Source: Pelomonas sp. SE-A7 (lineage in GTDB: Bacteria > Pseudomonadota > Gammaproteobacteria > Burkholderiales > Burkholderiaceae_C). Taken from it: a stretch of DNA of 64,000 bases. The DNA is taken from the NCBI RefSeq assembly GCF_030345705.1, contig NZ_JAUASW010000003.1, positions 186,001-250,000 on the forward strand. The letters run 5' to 3'. Position 1 is the first letter of the stretch; each line of letters opens with the position of its first letter. This document shows positions 61,325 to 64,000 of this stretch, piece after piece. The notes beneath the pieces were generated by a model. The model saw nothing but the letters and a program-made list of their open reading frames with translations. It searched no databases and had not been told where the DNA came from. The position numbers and the translations under genes are program-made.

Positions 61325-62701
61325 ATGCATGAGCTGAGCGCCACCGAACTGCTGGTCCGCTACCGCGAGCGCAGCCTCTCGCCGGTCGAGGTCACTCAGG
61401 CCGTCATAGCCCGCATCGAACGCTGGGAGCCGCGGCTGCATGCCCTCTACCACTTCGATCCGGAGGCGGCCCTGGTCCAGGCCCGCGCCTCCGAGCAGCG
61501 CTGGCAGCGGGGCGAGGCGCTCGCGCTGGACGGTGTTCCGCTGACGTTGAAGGAAAACATCGCGACCGCCGGCTGCCCCATGCCACTGGGGACGGCAGCG
61601 CTGGCCGATGCAGCACCGGCCACGGAAGACGCGCCGCCCGCCGCGCGGCTGCGCGAAGCCGGCGCCGTGCTGCTAGGCAAGACCACGATGCCGGACTACG
61701 GCATGCTGAGTTCGGGCGTCTCCAGCCTGCATCCGACCACGGGCAACCCCTGGGACACGCGCCTGAACCCGGGCGGCAGCAGTGCCGGTGCGGCCGCCGC
61801 CGCCGCGGCCGGCTACGGCCCCTTGCACCTGGGCACGGACATAGGCGGTTCGGTGCGGCTGCCGGCCTCCTGGTGCGGCATCTTCACGCTCAAGCCCAGC
61901 CTGGGCCGCATCCCCATCCAGCCACCCTATGCGGGACGCGTGGCCGGACCGATGACCCGCACGGTCGCCGACGCCGCCCTGATGATGGGGCCGCTCAGCC
62001 AGCCCGACTGGCGCGACGGCATGAGCCTGCCGGCCGACCCCATGGCCTGGCAGGCGCCGCCGCTGCAAGTCCGCGGCCTGCGCCTGGGCCTGCTGATGGA
62101 CGCGGGCTGGGGCCTTGATGTCGATCCCGAAGTCGCAGCCGCCATCGAAGCCGCGGCGCGAACACTGGAGCAGGCCGGCGCCATCGTCGAGCCGGTCGCA
62201 CCGTTCTCGAGCCGCGCCATGATCGATGGCCTGGACCGCTTCTGGCGCATGCGCTCCTGGCTGGACATGCAAGCCCTGACCCCGGAGCGGCGCGAGCGGG
62301 TGCTGCCCTACATCCGCGCCTGGGTGGCCACGGCCGAGCGGACCACGGCGGCCGAGCTGTTCCAGGGCTACAGCCAGATGGCGGCCTTCCGCGATGCGGC
62401 GCTGCGCGCCTGCCAGCCGTTCGACTTCCTGCTGTCGCCCGTCGCGCCCTGCGTGGCCTTTGAGGCCGAGCGGGCCAGCCCGCTGGACGACCCGGCGCGA
62501 CCTTTCGAACACATCGCCTTCACCGTGCCCTTCAACTTCAGCGAGCAGCCGGCGGCTTCCATCCCCTGCGGCACCAACCGGGCCGGCCTGCCCATAGGCT
62601 TGCAGATCGTGGGGCGGCGCCATGACGACTTGGGCGTGCTGCGCCTGGCGGCCGCCTTTGAACCGTTGCGCGAGCCAATGCCACCCTGGCCTGCCCCCTG
62701 A
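61325..62701 (+). CDS. amidase-signature family amidase
   Basis: 458 residues. The Ser-cisSer-Lys triad is complete: K76 in LTLKENIA, S152 in NPGGSSAG and nucleophile S176 in DIGGSVRLP. No signal peptide, so it works in the cytosol. It starts 7 bp after the binding-protein gene and should hydrolyse an amide carried in by that importer. The precise substrate cannot be read from sequence. Confidence 0.92.
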   Translation: MHELSATELLVRYRERSLSPVEVTQAVIARIERWEPRLHALYHFDPEAALVQARASEQRWQRGEALALDGVPLTLKENIATAGCPMPLGTAALADAAPATEDAPPAARLREAGAVLLGKTTMPDYGMLSSGVSSLHPTTGNPWDTRLNPGGSSAGAAAAAAAGYGPLHLGTDIGGSVRLPASWCGIFTLKPSLGRIPIQPPYAGRVAGPMTRTVADAALMMGPLSQPDWRDGMSLPADPMAWQAPPLQVRGLRLGLLMDAGWGLDVDPEVAAAIEAAARTLEQAGAIVEPVAPFSSRAMIDGLDRFWRMRSWLDMQALTPERRERVLPYIRAWVATAERTTAAELFQGYSQMAAFRDAALRACQPFDFLLSPVAPCVAFEAERASPLDDPARPFEHIAFTVPFNFSEQPAASIPCGTNRAGLPIGLQIVGRRHDDLGVLRLAAAFEPLREPMPPWPAP

Positions 62702-62776
62702 AATAGCTGTCAAAACAGCCACAGGCCCGGGGCAATCCTGCTCCTCGCCATGGGCAGACCGTGCAACACTCTGCCC

Positions 62777-63412
62777 ATGCGAAATCACACCCTTTTCGGG
62801 GCCCAGGGGTCCGGTTCGGCTGCGGTCGAAGCCGCGCTGGCGGCGGCCGGCCTGCCCTATGACTGGGTGGAAGCCGCGTCCTGGCTGCCGCCGGGGCCGG
62901 GCCTGGAAGCGCTGACCCGGGTCAATCCGCTGCAGCAGATTCCCACCCTGGTGCTGGACGACGGCACGGTGCTGACCGAAAGCGCCGCCATCCTGATCGA
63001 GCTGGGGCTGCGCCATCCCGACTCCGGGCTGCTGCCGGCCCATCCGACCGCACGGGCCCGGGCCATCCGCGGCCTGGTCTTCGTGGCGGCCAACTGCTAT
63101 GCGGCGATCAGCATCATCGACTACCCGCAGCGCTGGTGCGCCGGCGCCGACGAGGACGACATCGAGCGCATCCGCGCCGGCTCCCGCGAGCGGCTGCACA
63201 AGCACTGGTCCATCTTTGCCGAGCAGTTCGGTACGGGATTCATGGCCGGCGGCCGACCCGGTGCGCTGGAGCTGCTGGCCACCGTCGTGTCCAAATGGTC
63301 GGGCTCGCGGCCGCACCTGGCGCAAGCCCGGCCAGAATTCCATGCCCTGCTGCTGACCGTGGAGCAGCATCCCGCCGTGGCCGCGGTCTTTGCCCGCCAC
63401 TGGCCGAACTGA
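62777..63412 (+). CDS. glutathione S-transferase family protein
   Basis: 211 residues from ATG 62777. The thioredoxin-like N-domain has TLFGAQGSGS at the start and the cis-Pro motif QQIPTLVLDDGTVLTESAAIL. A helical C-domain with ARAIRGLVFVAANCY follows. The usual catalytic Ser/Tyr position holds G/S residues (GAQGSGS). Detoxification or glutathione-dependent isomerisation are possible. A weak hairpin GCTGT/ACAGC lies before the gene. Confidence 0.85.
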   Translation: MRNHTLFGAQGSGSAAVEAALAAAGLPYDWVEAASWLPPGPGLEALTRVNPLQQIPTLVLDDGTVLTESAAILIELGLRHPDSGLLPAHPTARARAIRGLVFVAANCYAAISIIDYPQRWCAGADEDDIERIRAGSRERLHKHWSIFAEQFGTGFMAGGRPGALELLATVVSKWSGSRPHLAQARPEFHALLLTVEQHPAVAAVFARHWPN

Positions 63413-63436
63413 GCCGATTGAAGGAAGGAAGCACGC

Positions 63437-64000
63437 ATGTTTGCAGACCTGCAGGACGCGCTGGGCAATTACCTGCTGCCGTTCCTGATTGCCGTGCCGC
63501 TGGCCATCGTGGTGATCCTGATCAGCGTGCGCAAGGGCGACGACCGGGTCGAGCGCCCTTCGCGCCTGGACCCGCAGCCGCTGCCGCCTGCACCCGCGCC
63601 GGCCCCGGCTCCGGCTCCGGCCAACAAGGCACCGGCCGCCGTGCTGGTGGTGGACGATTCCACCGTGGCCCGCACCAAGCTCGTGAAGCTGTTCAACGAG
63701 GCCGGCTATCTGGTGGCCTCGGCCAAGGATGGCAACGAGGCGCTGGAAGTGCTGGGTCGCCAGAAGGTCGACGTCCTGATCACCGACCTGGAGATGCCCA
63801 ACAAGGACGGCTTCGAGCTGATCGCCGACGTCAAGGGCAGCCTCGCCACCGAGGACCTGCCCATCATCGCCATCACGGGACATGAAGAGCTGCAGACCCG
63901 GGTCCATGAGGTCCAGGGCCTGTTCGGCATCTTCAAGAAGCCCTGGAATGATCGCGAACTGCTCAAGCGTGTCGAGGCCCTGGCCTCGCTGCGCAAGGGA
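63437..64000 (+). CDS. membrane-anchored response regulator, 3' end outside window
   Basis: 188 residues are visible without a stop. AAGGAAGG precedes the ATG. One membrane helix spans about 11-30, then a basic patch and a Pro-Ala linker (PAPAPAPA, 50-62), then a receiver domain with D73-D74, phosphoacceptor D117 in LITDLEMPN, T147 and K167 in FKKPW. A membrane-anchored receiver with a flexible tether is uncommon. Any output domain lies beyond base 64000. Confidence 0.88.
   Translation, partial: MFADLQDALGNYLLPFLIAVPLAIVVILISVRKGDDRVERPSRLDPQPLPPAPAPAPAPAPANKAPAAVLVVDDSTVARTKLVKLFNEAGYLVASAKDGNEALEVLGRQKVDVLITDLEMPNKDGFELIADVKGSLATEDLPIIAITGHEELQTRVHEVQGLFGIFKKPWNDRELLKRVEALASLRKG

Overview
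The window is a chromosome segment from a very G+C-rich Gram-negative bacterium. Kup, gspAB, three TonB-dependent receptors, DadA, TyrB and a short interspersed repeat of a kind I associate with Burkholderiales genomes suggest a betaproteobacterium of the Roseateles/Mitsuaria/Pelomonas type. That placement is inference. I see no rRNA, tRNA, CRISPR array, prophage or intact insertion sequence. Long open frames antisense to genes are common because of the base composition and were left out.

Layout. 1-9.6 kb: the end of a class II glutamine amidotransferase gene, kup, TonB receptor 1, a divergent LysR gene, an aromatic aminotransferase and a D-amino-acid dehydrogenase. 9.7-22.4 kb: a first cell-wall-turnover block. 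It holds a signal-less beta-lactamase-fold protein, two LD-carboxypeptidases (one cytosolic, one exported), TonB receptor 2, an ornithine-cyclodeaminase-family enzyme, a lipoprotein PBP4, a D-Ala-D-Ala dipeptidase, a LysR regulator and an orphan peptide-binding protein. 22.6-35.4 kb: a secreted Ser-rich protein with a DUF2145 partner, an exported beta-lactamase-family hydrolase, a large beta-propeller/GGDEF cyclase, a LuxR regulator divergent from a NarL-type two-component pair, and TonB receptor 3. 35.6-37.8 kb: gspAB.

37.9-50.8 kb is the core of the window, a peptidoglycan-fragment salvage region. One tightly overlapping operon runs BadF-type sugar kinase, AmiD-like lipoprotein amidase, dppB, dppC, dppD, dppF. 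A second operon runs murQ, a 61-residue transposase-type helix-turn-helix protein, an AmpG-like permease, a NagX-like membrane protein and a DigH-like glycosidase. A PBP4B (YfeW)-like lipoprotein lies between them. Together they could trim muropeptides outside the cytoplasm, import sugar and peptide parts, phosphorylate MurNAc and convert MurNAc-6-P to GlcNAc-6-P. The first block could then break the stem peptides down to alanine and pyruvate. The orphan binding protein at 20.9-22.4 kb may serve the permease at 37.9-41.8 kb, which lacks one.

51.0-53.5 kb: a bufferin-type operon (six-Cys exported peptide, MNIO/DUF692 enzyme, DUF2063 partner) followed by an exported peroxiredoxin. 53.5-64 kb: a soluble TPR histidine kinase, then a GntR(FCD) regulator heading a complete peptide ABC operon (BCDF plus binding protein) with a serine amidase, a GST and a membrane-anchored response regulator cut by the window edge.

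Non-coding signals worth attention: overlapping direct repeats inside a predicted murQ promoter, interleaved inverted and direct repeats in the divergent promoter at 29.7 kb, a 16-bp perfect palindrome upstream of a LysR gene, an in-frame repeat insertion in dppD, and a hairpin next to the bufB start codon.
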